DNA from: Macrostomum hystrix
Taxonomy: Eukaryota; Platyhelminthes; Macrostomidae
Direction: 5' to 3'
Length of the DNA stretch: 64,000 nucleotides
NCBI GenBank assembly: GCA_950097015.1
Contig: CATNEN010000001.1
Location: 15,679,001 to 15,743,000, forward strand
Shown here: one piece after another, positions 41,276 through 51,694 of the stretch
Position numbering within the stretch: position 1 is the first letter of the stretch
How the letters are laid out: every line of letters starts with the position of its first letter
Translations under genes and position numbers: made by a program
The notes under the pieces: generated by a model
What the model was told of the DNA's origin: nothing
Database searches by the model: none
Seen by the model: the letters and a program-made list of their open reading frames with translations, nothing else

Positions 41276-42211
41276 CTAGGCTGGTCCCTCTCTTGTCTGG
41301 AACACTTGGGGCTCCTGTGTTGACGGAGACTGCAACAACTTTTGGGACTGGGAGAGCTTTTCTTCTAACTCCCTCACCCGGGCTTCTAATTCAGCGGTCC
41401 TATCGGGCGCTAGGGCGCGAACATTCGCATGCGCATTCGCTGATGGGTTCAAAAACTGACGGACTCCTGCTATCTCTCGGGCCTTCCTACGCAGGTCCTC
41501 CGCTGTCAACATTGCGTTTTCCCTGCTCTGCAAGATCAACTTCTCGGCTAGGTTACGATCAACTAGACCATGACAGAAACGGGCTCGAACTAGGGGCTCG
41601 AACTCTTGGCGGGTCATCTGAGCAGTGTGGGCAAGGCTCACAAGTCGGTCAAAATAATCTTGGACTGGCTCAGATACGTTCTGGGTGGCTCCTACGAGCT
41701 CTAGATAGCTTTTGTCTTTCTCGGAGACATCTGTGTACCTATCAGCTAAGGCGTTGAGGGCCTCCTCGATTTCGGCTTCATGCGGGTTATTATTAAAGAA
41801 ATACTCTTGGCACTCGCCTGCTAATAGCGACAGCAAAACGGCCCCTCTCTGCACGACAGGGATCTTATGAGCTGCAACATAGGCACTAAATTGGGCTCTC
41901 CAAAGATCGAACTTCTGCTTTGGTGAATACAGGACTGGTGGGCGGAGCTCAACACTCACACTGCCTCCCAATAGCGGCGGATTCATGGGCACAGAGGGTT
42001 GCGTGGAGCTTGCGGGTGTGCCACCACGCTGGTTCAACATCACTTGGGCCAATCTATCCAGACAGGCCTCCAGGCTAGCAGTGGCAGGTAGCTGGGCACG
42101 GGTCAGCTCGGGTGGAGGGGCAGAAACTGCGCCCATGGCATCAGCTTCCTCCGCAGCTGGATCAATATTGTCCGCGGCTATGCCGATATTCTCATCCTCT
42201 TCACCACTCAT
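41276..42211 (-). CDS. Gypsy family A gag
   Basis: This is a 311-residue protein with an acidic, Ala-rich N-terminus. A gag core follows (LRPPVLYSPKQKFDLWRAQF, then the LAGECQEYFFNNN region, then DYFDRLVSLAHTAQM), and a C-terminal coiled coil with ELEARVRELEEKL. It ends in TAG (41278-41276), after which the same frame continues into the zinc knuckle. The ATG at 42211 is the first in frame and follows a leader of at least several hundred bases. Confidence 0.8.
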   Translation of the reverse strand: MSGEEDENIGIAADNIDPAAEEADAMGAVSAPPPELTRAQLPATASLEACLDRLAQVMLNQRGGTPASSTQPSVPMNPPLLGGSVSVELRPPVLYSPKQKFDLWRAQFSAYVAAHKIPVVQRGAVLLSLLAGECQEYFFNNNPHEAEIEEALNALADRYTDVSEKDKSYLELVGATQNVSEPVQDYFDRLVSLAHTAQMTRQEFEPLVRARFCHGLVDRNLAEKLILQSRENAMLTAEDLRRKAREIAGVRQFLNPSANAHANVRALAPDRTAELEARVRELEEKLSQSQKLLQSPSTQEPQVFQTREGPA

Positions 42212-43535
42212 TCCCTCCCCGCGGCAAGGGTATACCTGACATAATACACGAGAAGATCGAAAGTAAGAAGCGAAGAAAGCAGATCGGTTGGCGGGTTCCT
42301 TAATTCTAAAGCCTAATCACACAATCAGACACAAACTAAATACCACCAACCGGGTGTCCCTAGTAAGAGAGACAAACAAGAAGCAGAACAGTGTTCTGTT
42401 CTGTCGCACCAGGACAAAGCCGACGGCCGTTATGACAGCAGACTCCGACAATGCTCCACCGCGGCAGGGACCGGCAGCCTCCGACAGTGATGACCGGCCC
42501 TCGGCTGAAAATGTCACTCGCTGCAGATTGACCAGCCTTGCAGACTGAGAATGGTGATTCTAGACAGTGATGGCTGTGCTTCGGACGATACCCAATGCAG
42601 TCCACTCACAGGCGATCACTTGAACTTGGCGGCGCTATGCAACAGGCTGGCCAGCGGAAACTAATAGTTGGCCCACGGATCGGCAGTTGGTCCCAGGCCT
42701 AAGTGTGGCGCGAAGAACCAGACCAGAATTGAAGTTAAATTTAAGTTATTCCGTTTTTGTCTTCAGGAGTTGTGCTTCGAAATCCTAACATTTTCCATTC
42801 TCGACAATATACAATGGACTATAATAGTAACCATCAAGCTATTAGCATTTCCGACCTAGCGGCACGATGCATTTGTGTGAATCTCTGTCTGCCTAAAATA
42901 CCAACCGGTAGTTTTTGCCTAGTTATATTGCTTGAGGAATGTGAACACGACTGATCATATTTAGACAGTAAGTGCATCGAACATATTTTCGGCAATGTCA
43001 ATGAAATAACCATGACTATATTTCTATCATAATTGCTAATTACTCATCTCATTTCAATCAAACTTGCAATTTTTTACTTGTGAACTTGCAATAAAATAGA
43101 TAAATAGAATAAATAAATTCGCTTCTTAATGCAATCAATATTTTTGCATTGCTTATGCCCGAGCTAATATTGCGGTACTTTATGGTGAATTTCACTAAAT
43201 TTATGGTGAAATAAAACTAGTCTCTTTCCATTGTTTAATAAAAACGGAAACGGAAACAAATTCCAGGCCTCAGAGTTTGTAAATAGTAAATTAATAGATT
43301 AATTTACTTAAATACAAATAAAAAAGCAATTTGCTTATAAATTATACCTTAATTCATTAGTTAAATAGTTCTCAGTGTATTGTAGTTTTCAAAACAGATT
43401 TTGACTAGTTAGCTGATTTAAAAAGTAAACTAGTCAGTCTTACCAAAGCATAATAGCAATAGTACTGTAAAATGAATCTAGTCCTTTATAAACCAGAGCA
43501 GTGTAGTATGCTCCAGTGCATCTAAGTGGACCAAT
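42212..43535. other. Gypsy leader and unassigned DNA
   Basis: The right flank of the gypsy element is expected to hold its leader, primer site and 5' LTR, but no copy of the candidate LTR at 33888-34215 is present. From about 42700 the sequence becomes AT-rich without recognisable genes. Confidence 0.4.
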
Positions 43536-43830
43536 GGGCCGTATGAATAAAAAAAAGAAATTTTTTTCTTGCAAGAAATCCAAGAATTTCTTGCGTTTAT
43601 AAGAATAAAAAACTGCGAGTTTCTTGCAAGATTTTCTCGCCAAGAAAATCTCGAGCTTTCACAAGAAAAGATTTGCTCGGCAAGAAAATCTCACGAGGAA
43701 AAGATTTTCTTGCTTTCTGATGAATAAAAGACGTGATTTTCTCGCCGAGAGAGCCGACACTTGAGTTTTATGCGAGCAACTCTTTCTCTGGCTCAAGCGA
43801 ATCTTCAGCGCCCATAACACGAGACACGAG

Positions 43831-44930
43831 ATGTTCCTTCAGATCAGAAAGACCAAGGAGTACCTGCCCCGACAGGCCACTCCAGTGGAGACATATAGAC
43901 AGCTTCATCGATTCACTGAGGATCACGTGACCTTTCTGACAACGCGCTTCCTAGGACATACTTCCGAGACAAGGGGCGGTGCGCTGACACCGAAACAGAA
44001 GATGGAGATCACGCTGCGGTACCTGAGCAACCCTGGCTTTCAATCCGGTGTTGCCAAGGAGACAGGTGTTCATCAAAGCACGGTGTCAAATGTTGTTTGG
44101 GACGTCCTGCAGAGTATCGCGCGGCTGTCTCACGAATGGATTCAATTTCCACAGGAAGGTGCTTCAGCGAACCGTGCTAAGGCACAGTTCACTGAAGCAA
44201 TGGGCTTCCCGTCGGCCATCGGGGCAATTGACTGCACGCATGTGAGGATCGAAAAGCCCTCAGGAGCAGCCGGTGACGAGTACATCAACCGGAAGGGGTT
44301 TCCCTCCATCAATGTTCAGGCAACGTGCTCCGAGAAGTGCGTGTTCACTAGTTTGGATGCGAGTTGGCCTGGCTCGGTGCACGACAGTAGAGTGCTCAAG
44401 AACTCGGCGCTGTACGCGTGAGTACCTCGTATTCATACTTAGAATCTGATTCCAAGTGGGCAAATGGTAAACTTTATATATTTTACGTAGCAAGTTAAAC
44501 ACTTTCCAGTCATCTACTCACGACCAGAGTCAATTCTGGAGTGCTCCTCGGTGACTCTGGGTACGGAATCGCACCGTTCCTAATGACGCCGTATCCGCAA
44601 CCCGAAACGGAGCAGCAACAACGGTACAATGTGCTACATGCCAGGAGCAGAGTCGTGATCGAGAGGTCGTTCGGGCAGCTCAAGAGAAGGTTCCCCATTC
44701 TGCGCTACGGTATCCGACTGCAGCTGCACAAGGCACCAACATGCATCTTGGCATGCTTCGTGCTTCACAATGTCGCCAAGTTTCTGAATGAAGAAGACAT
44801 AGACGATCCGCAATACATCGGTGATGCAGACGACCAGCTGACTAATGAGGATGACAACGCTGGTGACGGAGCTCAGCAACTGCGTCTTCGCGGACAACAG
44901 CGGCGAAACGAGATCGCTGTTATAATCTAG
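43831..44930 (+). CDS. HARBI1-like DDE transposase (two exons)
   Basis: I model exon 1 as 43831-44417 and exon 2 as 44510-44930, removing a 92-bp GT-AG intron; the joined length is 336 codons including the stop. The N-terminal half has a helix-turn-helix segment (GVAKETGVHQSTVSNVV). The DDE nuclease region has GAIDCTHVRI (first Asp), then SWPGSVHDSRV (Asp), and in exon 2 LLGDSGY, followed by TRVVIERSFGQLKRRF-like sequence containing the Glu. These match the PIF/Harbinger nuclease order and length. All expected acidic residues are present, and no frame break is seen. It would act in the nucleus on the terminal repeats, with its Myb-like partner. Confidence 0.88.
44418..44509 (+). other. Intron of the HARBI1-like gene
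   Basis: It starts GTGAGTACC and ends in TTTCCAG. Removing it keeps frame between the two conserved halves of the nuclease. Confidence 0.8.
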
Positions 44931-45433
44931 TATACTGCATCTTTGGACATTGGAACTCATGTGAAGGTGACAGGTGTTTGCAAACATATTGTTCATAATG
45001 TTACCGTTGTACTAGTCCAAAAATGTAATCCACTTTACATGTACGCCTCGCCGATTCCGCCTTAGAGCGATTCTGGTATTATTTTCAGTAACAAGACGTG
45101 AAAACTATCTTCCACTTGACATAATTCACTTTTCTCAGATTGTCAAACTTTGTTACATATCCTCTTAGTTGCTTTTTTCATATATATTTTGAAAAGAACA
45201 AGCAGTCGTAAGTATGTGATTTTCAGCCTTATAGCGATCAACAAAGCAACAGACAAATGTCTTCTCTTCGTCACATTTTCTCTGTCTAAATAACAAACAA
45301 GAAACAGTACAGTGGTACATATATGCGACTTTCAGCCTTAGAGCGATCAACAAAACAACAAGTACCTATATGCTGTTCGTCGCATTTTTTCGGTCTGAAT
45401 TACTAACAACAATTACTAACGTCTGCAGGGCCG

Positions 45434-46102
45434 TCAATCCTGGTAACCGTTTCCGTACGACGGAGGGCGAAGAGCAGGTCTGCTCGCCTGAGACTCCATC
45501 ACCAGTCGCCTTTTCAGTCTGACGTAGCGCAGCTGCTCCAGCAGCACCAGTCGTTGCAAATCGGCGTTGCCCAACTTCTCCGTCTCCTCTGTCTCGCCAG
45601 ACATGCGACGCTTCCTCGCTGGTTCCTTAGGCTGCACGGAGGGTGAACCTCTCTCATCAGCTGGCTGTGGCGAGACGACGGTTGCACTTGCTTGGAATCC
45701 AGCCGCACTTGCCCCTGGAGTTTGCGACATTGTTGGATTCGAATCCGCGTCCATTATGCGGGCCAACCTGGATTCCCATGGAAGAAGTTTTATGGGACGA
45801 TTCCCTGTCCTATTTCGATCCACCTTGCCCTTCATACGCGTCTTCATGTTGGCGATCTTCTTCGATGTTTTGCCGGTCTCGAACAGCTTTCCTGTCAGCA
45901 TTTCTAACTCAGCGCACAATGCTGCAAAGGCCGCCTCCTTCTTCTTCTTCACGACGGGCGTGCTACTCTTTGATAAGAGAACCGGGTGCTTAGAGAGTAC
46001 GTTGACAATGTAGTCGGCTTCCTCCTCGGCTTCCTGTTGACTTTCAGACTCGGCATCCGATGCGGCAGACATGTTTCTCGAGAGAAGATTGCGCGGTTTC
46101 AA
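45434..46102 (-). CDS. Harbinger Myb/SANT-like DNA-binding protein
   Basis: This 222-residue basic protein (a more likely start is the second Met, near 46072) has an acidic N-terminus. A Myb/SANT-like domain follows (about residues 30-100) ending KIANMKTRMKGKVDRNRTGN. Then come a Ser/Pro linker with a KRRR-type nuclear-localisation-like stretch and a C-terminal helical segment (LVLLEQLRYVRLKRRL). It faces the transposase and shares the element. Known Harbinger partners of this type bind DNA and help bring the nuclease into the nucleus. Confidence 0.8.
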   Translation of the reverse strand: MKPRNLLSRNMSAASDAESESQQEAEEEADYIVNVLSKHPVLLSKSSTPVVKKKKEAAFAALCAELEMLTGKLFETGKTSKKIANMKTRMKGKVDRNRTGNRPIKLLPWESRLARIMDADSNPTMSQTPGASAAGFQASATVVSPQPADERGSPSVQPKEPARKRRMSGETEETEKLGNADLQRLVLLEQLRYVRLKRRLVMESQASRPALRPPSYGNGYQD

Positions 46103-46727
46103 TGAAATCTGGTAGCATACTTCACTGGTAGGCTATTTACGTCGCTCAGCTTGCGAACGGTCCAAGGACACAGTTTTGTACACACGGCAGCTCCCATTTC
46201 TACCCCCCACGCAGCGTCTTATAACATGCTCGCAGTTTTTTGCATTGTTTCTGGGCTCCTGCAAAGAGTAATCACGATATACATGTAAAAAATTGGCAAC
46301 CATTCGATGCCAGGACGCTCAATCTCAGGGTAAAATTTCAAAGCAAAGTGACTTTCCTGTCACCTGATGTTCAGGTAAACTCCACATGGATTTTGCCACT
46401 TTCTAGTAGGATTTTTCTGGACGGATTTTCGGTGTTCACGTGGTTTTAGCCATAGACACAGCATGGGCTGCGCCCAAGCCTGAGGAGACGGCCGTCGATT
46501 CCACGTCACCGACATCTTGGTTTGGGCCCTAGACAACTTTCAGCCAAGTGGCAGTCGCCGAGAAAATCTCACGAGCCGAGAAACTTTTATTCATGTCTTT
46601 TCTAGAATATCTTGACTCGTAAGATTTTCTCCAACAGATTTTCTTGCCGGAAAAGAATTTCTTTAAAGAAATTCTTGGCTCGAAAGATAATCTTTAAAGA
46701 TTTTCTCACGTTTTATTCATACGGCCC

Positions 46728-47401
46728 ATTGTGTCTATCTGTACCATCTAGACACAGGCGTGTCACGAAAATATTCAAGAGTTACGAAAAATGTCAACAA
46801 GGACATCTGCTATTACAGTCCGTTGTGAGTGCTTTACCAGGGCCAGTGTAAACCGCTGTACTCCTAAGTCTTGAATTACAAATATGGTCCCTAAAAATTG
46901 CAGACAGCCACCGTACTGCCGTACCCCTATGCTAAAAATTACAGACACGGCCACCATACCCCTACGCTAAAAATTATCTACATGGTCGCTGTGCCCCTAA
47001 GTACAGCGTAAATAAAGTCTAGGCCTAGGCCTAAAGCTAGACTATTATAGGTATTATAGACTATTATACTACATACAAAGAAAGCATGAGGATCCTTCAG
47101 GACCGGCCGCCCCCGGATGTCGATGTCGACAAATTTTTGTCCAGGGCGGCGGTTGTAATCGCTGTCGGCCATCGTAATTGCTGGAAAGGTGTCCAGGACA
47201 TGTGGCTTTCCTATGCGTTTTTCTTTATTCCTTAGGTTATTCTCCAGGTCTTCCTCGAGTTGCTAATCTGTCTACTGCTAGTTAATCTGTGAACATATAA
47301 AACGGTGAAATCTGAGATTGATTCCTTTATTTAATCCCTACTGGATATAGTATATTGAGTCATTAGTAAATATGGCATGTTTGTTTTTTATTTTTCATTA
47401 T
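46728..47401. other. Unassigned DNA
   Basis: No gene recognised. Short near-repeats of GCTAAAAATTACAGACACGGCCAC occur at about 46890-46980. Confidence 0.4.
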
Positions 47402-47707
47402 TTAATTGTTCTGAATGCTGCGCCAGGCTTCGACCTGATATTCTAGTCGGTTGCGCCACCATGCCAGTCGCACCGACGCCCAAGTTCTGGCTTGGCGAGC
47501 TGCACTACGGATGACGCATTTAATCCAATAGCCCCGACTTATTGTGGCCGATGTTGTATCGTCGGGCCAGCTGTCATCTACGAACTTCTCCAGTTCCGTT
47601 AATATTTTCACCAGTTGGACCCACTTGCGGTTGTTCATCTCTGACTGATGGATGACAGATTGTTGGGCTCGCATGAACCCGACGAGTGGGATATTGGCGG
47701 AGTTCAT
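47402..47707 (-). CDS. Unknown 101-residue ORF
   Basis: The ORF runs from ATG at 47707 to a stop at 47402. The protein is Trp-rich and basic at the C-terminus (VRLAWWRNRL), with a hydrophilic N-terminus. No family is recognised, and there is no signal peptide or membrane segment. It may be a chance frame or part of a degraded element. Confidence 0.25.
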   Translation of the reverse strand: MNSANIPLVGFMRAQQSVIHQSEMNNRKWVQLVKILTELEKFVDDSWPDDTTSATISRGYWIKCVIRSAARQARTWASVRLAWWRNRLEYQVEAWRSIQNN

Positions 47708-48407
47708 TGCTAGAAATTTGAATTATGTTTCGGATTCCGGTTTGAATGTTATATTTTTGTCTTTTAATCCTAAGTTCCCTGTGGCATACTTGTTGCTACG
47801 GCCTATCTATTGTAGTTAATGTTTAAATTCAATTGAAATTAAGTTAAACAGAAATAAGTTATGAGGTTATCAAGAAAACGAAACCAAAATACGTTGTATT
47901 GATAGCGAATATACGTTCCTTGAGGTCTCAAGTGAATAATAACATTTCTGGGCCTCTCAGGGTAATAACATGAATTGAATCATAACGTTGTAATGGTTAT
48001 AGCAATGTGGCATGTGGTTATGATGTAGTGTGTTCTGATTTGGGTGTGTCTCATTCACTCTTGGCAAGCTGAATTCTTGACTCTAGTGTGTTTGTTGTCG
48101 GTGTCCTATCTTTGTTTACTGAGGCCATGGTTGGTCTAATCCACTCTGGGCATGTGACTTCTGTAGGGCCTGGTGTACTTTTAGGTCTCTAAGATGGCTC
48201 GGGGGCACTGATGGCTTTATTTTCCATCTCTCGTGATGTACTCTATGGTCCGTACCCCGCGGCGGAGGGGTGGCTGTAATTGTCGCTCACGAGGCCCCGC
48301 GCTTTCTGAGGCTGGGCTATATTAATGCTTTCTCATTAGGGTTCCCTACCCTTTCTAGATTGATTATCTTCGTGTTTTTCCTGTATCATCTACTTCTGTT
48401 CGCTATA
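47708..48407. other. Unassigned DNA
   Basis: No recognisable gene. The last 140 bases continue upstream in frame with the next ORF and are pyrimidine-rich. Confidence 0.3.
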
Positions 48408-48659
48408 ATGTCGCGCTACGAAGTGTCTCGGCTTGCAGACCTAATAGTTCTTCTGGAAAAGCGGGTTAGTCGCCTGGAGTCACGTGTAACCATGGAGGCA
48501 GCCCACACAGCTTCTCTGGAGAGCGGATTGTCGGCTGTTCGCGGAATTTCTGGTGGCTTGGGAGCCGGGGGCCTGGTACTAGTGATCGCTGTCGCCATTG
48601 TGCTTTTCTATTGTTTTCGGCGACGCCAGGGCCCCTTGTCCGCTGTTAGGACCGTCTGA
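48408..48659 (+). CDS. Small coiled-coil single-pass membrane ORF
   Basis: I prefer the Met at 48408 over the upstream Met at 48270 because the coiled coil begins there. The 83 residues form a coiled coil (LADLIVLLEKRVSRLESRV, then ASLESGLSAV), a Gly-rich hinge, a 15-17 residue membrane helix (LVLVIAVAIVLFY), and a short basic tail with RRRQ. The layout resembles small viral or tail-anchored membrane proteins. No homologue is recognised. A tRNA-like sequence follows 95 bases downstream. Confidence 0.35.
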   Translation: MSRYEVSRLADLIVLLEKRVSRLESRVTMEAAHTASLESGLSAVRGISGGLGAGGLVLVIAVAIVLFYCFRRRQGPLSAVRTV

Positions 48660-48754
48660 TAAGTGTTAATGGCCGCGCGCCCGACTGAGGCTTTAATTTT
48701 TCTATTTGGCTTATTTCTTCTGGCCACCAGAAGAAGGTAAAGGAAGGTACGTTG

Positions 48755-48829
48755 ATACTGATAGTATAGTGGTCAGTATCTCCGCCTGTCACGTGGAAGG
48801 CCCGGGTTCGACTCCCGGTCAGGGAACCA
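48755..48829 (+). tRNA. tRNA-Asp (GTC)-like sequence, probably a pseudogene
   Basis: D arm, anticodon arm with GTC in a CTGTCAC loop, and T arm (CCGGG-TTCGACT-CCCGG) fold normally in 72 bases. The A box (TAGTATAGTGG) and B box (GGTTCGACT) are intact. Three of the first base pairs of the acceptor stem are poor (5' ATACTGA against 3' TCAGGGA). A CCA follows the discriminator base in the DNA, which animal tRNA genes normally lack, so this may be a retrocopied tRNA, a SINE head, or a decayed gene. Confidence 0.6.
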
Positions 48830-49499
48830 CGTATAGCGCTTCAAGTTTTATGTCTCTTCTTCTTCACTTGTAGTTTTCCTATAGTTTGTCTAGCGGTTTA
48901 TTACAGTCTAAAAGTCTTGAAGGCTATAACTCCTAACGACTATCAATACTCAGTATACCGGCTGGTCGTAGTGATCTCTCTAGATCGTTATCGCTGATTC
49001 TACTTAAGAAAGAACGCAAACACAATGATTTTCTAGTAAGTTTATCTAAACGGAGCTCAAGGTGAGTCTCTAACTAACTCGCGCGGCGAATCTTTTTCCG
49101 CGCTCCGCACCGATATATATAGTGTCTTTAAAACCCCTCGATCCGAGGGGGAGATAATACCATAGCAACAGTACGCAGGAGAATTGGGGGTGAGTGAGGT
49201 CGTAGCCTCGAGTCTAGTACAGTTATTATCATTAAAATAGTTGGTTGGCAGGCACGCCAACCCCTTTTCTAGGGGGGGTGGGGAAAAGTCTTGAAAATAC
49301 CTTAGTTGAGTTAGTATTCGTTCCCCTTTCTACTGAGATTTCTTTCCTACTGTCCATTATCCCCTTTCCTTTCATCGATCCAGTCTTCTTGTGCGGTCCC
49401 GGCCTCCTCCAGATCTCGTTCCCGATCGGGTCCGGGCGGCTCCAGTTTCGGCCGGGTTGGGTCGATGCAGGCAGCTGCAGGTCGGGACAGGCCGGATTG
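48830..49499. other. Unassigned DNA
   Basis: No gene is recognised. A CCCCTCGATCCGAGGGG hairpin lies at about 49134-49150. Confidence 0.4.
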
Positions 49500-49655
49500 A
49501 TTCCGGGAGCTCCACGTCAGCACAGCTGCGTTCCGGTCTCGGGCCATTCCACGTCAGCACAGCTGCGGATCCGGTCTCCGGCAGTTCCACGTCAGCGCCT
49601 CTGCGGATCCGGTCTCAGGCAGCTCCACGTCGGCACAGCTGCTGTCCTGCCGAAC
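49500..49655. repeat. GC-rich minisatellite, about 38-bp unit, four copies
   Basis: Copies share TCCACGTCAGCACAGCTGCG at about 38-base spacing, with substitutions between units. Confidence 0.75.
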
Positions 49656-50376
49656 CGGGCCTGCGCTGAAATGAATAGTTAATCTCTGGGGGCGGATTTT
49701 GTCTAATCATTCTCCTTTCGGCCGCTCGCACTTTCCGCTGTTGCTATTTTTGGCTTTTGCTTCCTACTAACGCCTGCTTAAATTCCATTCAGATTTATAA
49801 GTCTTATAGGCTTATTTATAAGTCTTATCCTGCGCAAGGTAAATGGACGAAGTGACCTGCCGGTGTGCCGAATAATATGGAGATTGCTCATTATTCACAA
49901 GATAAACTTCGAACTATCGCAAAGCTCATCCCAAAAATCTAGTTCGTTCCAACTGGTCGGCCAGAGAAGAGGCATATTAAAGCGGCCGTCCGTCGATAGC
50001 GTTCACGTTCAGGCATCAATACCGGTAGCTGAAAATCAGGCTAAGACGAAACCGGTCTGCCAGAGTCCTCCGTCTCTAAGCTCTCTGATGCCCTCGCAAG
50101 TCAGCGTGTCTGGTGTTAAATTCAGAATTTTGACACCTAATGGCCAGGTGTCCATTTCTGGCCAGCATAATGCGTGTATCAAAAAAATTATTTGTTTGTG
50201 CTAAAGCTTTTTCTTACGAGACTTACTGCTAAATTCGCATTTCTAGTATGAAATTTAAGGATTTCTTACGAAATACTTACTAACCCTTTTGTTAGTTTTT
50301 TGTTAGTTTATAATAACAAAAAATTGTTGATCAAATTTTGTATATGCCGAAGATACTCATGCGTAAATTCCTATTC
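49656..50376. other. Unassigned DNA
   Basis: I recognise nothing here. The last 150 bases are AT-rich up to the mariner end. Confidence 0.4.
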
Positions 50377-50378
50377 TA

Positions 50379-51480
50379 CGAGGGTTGTCCGGCGAAATGT
50401 AGGACAGGTACCATAAATTTAAAACAAACAATTGAAACGAAACAACTGTGTCACTTTTTAACATAATCTCCGCCCTTCTCAATGCAACGCTGCCATCGCT
50501 CCAGCCGCTTGTTGAAGGCCTCAGTGAACTGGAAAGCAGCCATGAGGTTGGTGACCCCCTCCCACGCACTCTTGACCTCCTGCATGGTGTCAAACCGGCA
50601 ACCGGCGACTCCGTTTTGACATGTCGGAATAGCCAGAAGTCCGCAGGGGACAAATCAGATGAGTAGGGTGGATTCGGCAACACCCGAAAGCCTCTTCTGG
50701 CAAGAAACTCCCTGGTGTGGGCCGACACGTGTGGACGGGCATTGTCATGCCTTTTGCGTCGAATGTGGTCCCTCAGCGAGTCAAGTACAGTGCAGTAGTA
50801 CTCACTGATTACAGTCTGGCCCTGCTCTACATAATGTCCACAAAGAAAACAATGCGATTGTTTTCTTGGCACTGTGGGCCTTTTTCGGGGCATTGGCATC
50901 CACTGCTTGGACTGGTTCTTGGTTTCTGAGGCATGTAGTGAAGCCGTTTTATCAGAAGTGATACTCGCTGCATAAAGCCCAGCTCACCGCATCATCCGAA
51001 AGAAGTCTTGAGCACAGCGTTTGCGCTCCCTGCGGTTTTCCTTCGTGAGCAGGTGAGGCACCCACCTGGCTGTCATATGCTTGAGCTGCAGGTCATGGAT
51101 AAAAACGTCATTGTCTTGGGAATCCAAGATTCATCTGAGAGCTCCCTGGCAGTGAGGCGCCTGTCCTCCTCAATCAGACGAGCAATAATCTCGATGTTTG
51201 CTGGGGTCCGGACAGTCGGGTCCCTGTTCTTTGCTCAACCACCAGAACCATCGTGGCCAGAGCACACTTGTTCGTAGATTTAGTAAACCTGGCTTTTGGA
51301 CAAAGCATCATCCTGGTAGATGTCCTGCAGGTGGCGAAAACACTCGATCGCAGACTTTCCAGCTTGGTAGAAATCGACAACGATATCTCGCTGTTAAACC
51401 ACTTTGTCAGATTAAGAAACTTCAGTATGGGTAGGACATGGGTATGAAACTTTTTAGGTGCTGCTAAGTCAGAGCTGAAG
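50379..51480 (-). mobile_element. Degraded mariner (DD34D) transposon
   Basis: The left end is CGAGGGTTGTCCGGCGAAAT, preceded by TA at 50377-50378, the usual mariner target. Transposase pieces run leftward over about 1.1 kb with several frame breaks. A corresponding right end was not found. Confidence 0.75.
50400..51450 (-). pseudogene. Mariner transposase, frame-broken
   Basis: The C-terminal half is open (50899 to 50357) and contains RHDNARPHV, then 34 residues between catalytic acids to the SPADFWLF motif, giving DD34D. The N-terminal half, with the HTH region and STNKCALATM-like linker, lies in other frames at about 51000-51450. It is a relic. Confidence 0.75.
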
Positions 51481-51694
51481 TTTTTGAGCAGATGCTTCGT
51501 CCATAGACTAAATAATATACCTTTTGACAATTGATTTCGCAAAAAAGCCAATGATTTCCCCATTAGCTGAATTCGAAAGCGAGGGCCCAACTGATTGTTC
51601 TGACTATGGATTTGAGGGCAGGAATGAGCGAATCCGAGGGCTGCGAAGCTATGTTGTTTCACGATTGGCCATTGACTAAAACAGCGGGCACGGA

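Larger units (their letters stand above)
36095..42211 (-). mobile_element. Gypsy family A coding region, gag to integrase
   Basis: All parts are present in order: gag, zinc knuckle, protease (DSG), RT (YLDD), RNase H, H2C2 and integrase. They are spread over several frames because of a TAG after gag and single-base shifts at 40399-40403, 40329-40332, 38620-38625 and about 37411. The first three of these shifts fall in homopolymers. Confidence 0.85.
43536..46727 (+). mobile_element. PIF/Harbinger DNA transposon, apparently complete
   Basis: The 3192-bp element has 17-bp perfect terminal inverted repeats GGGCCGTATGAATAAAA, with further subterminal runs built on AAGAAAATCTC and its inverse within about 200 bp of each end. 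It carries the two genes normal for this superfamily, a HARBI1-type nuclease and a Myb/SANT-like protein, facing each other. The flanks are AAT on the left and ATT on the right, so a 2-bp AT duplication is possible and a 3-bp one imperfect. Confidence 0.9.

Noticed and set aside
42300-42660. 5' LTR of the 36-42 kb gypsy
   Set aside because: No match to the candidate 3' LTR and no clear primer site.
49134-49150. CCCCTCGATCCGAGGGG hairpin as a terminator or ribozyme part
   Set aside because: An isolated short palindrome without further conserved core sequence.
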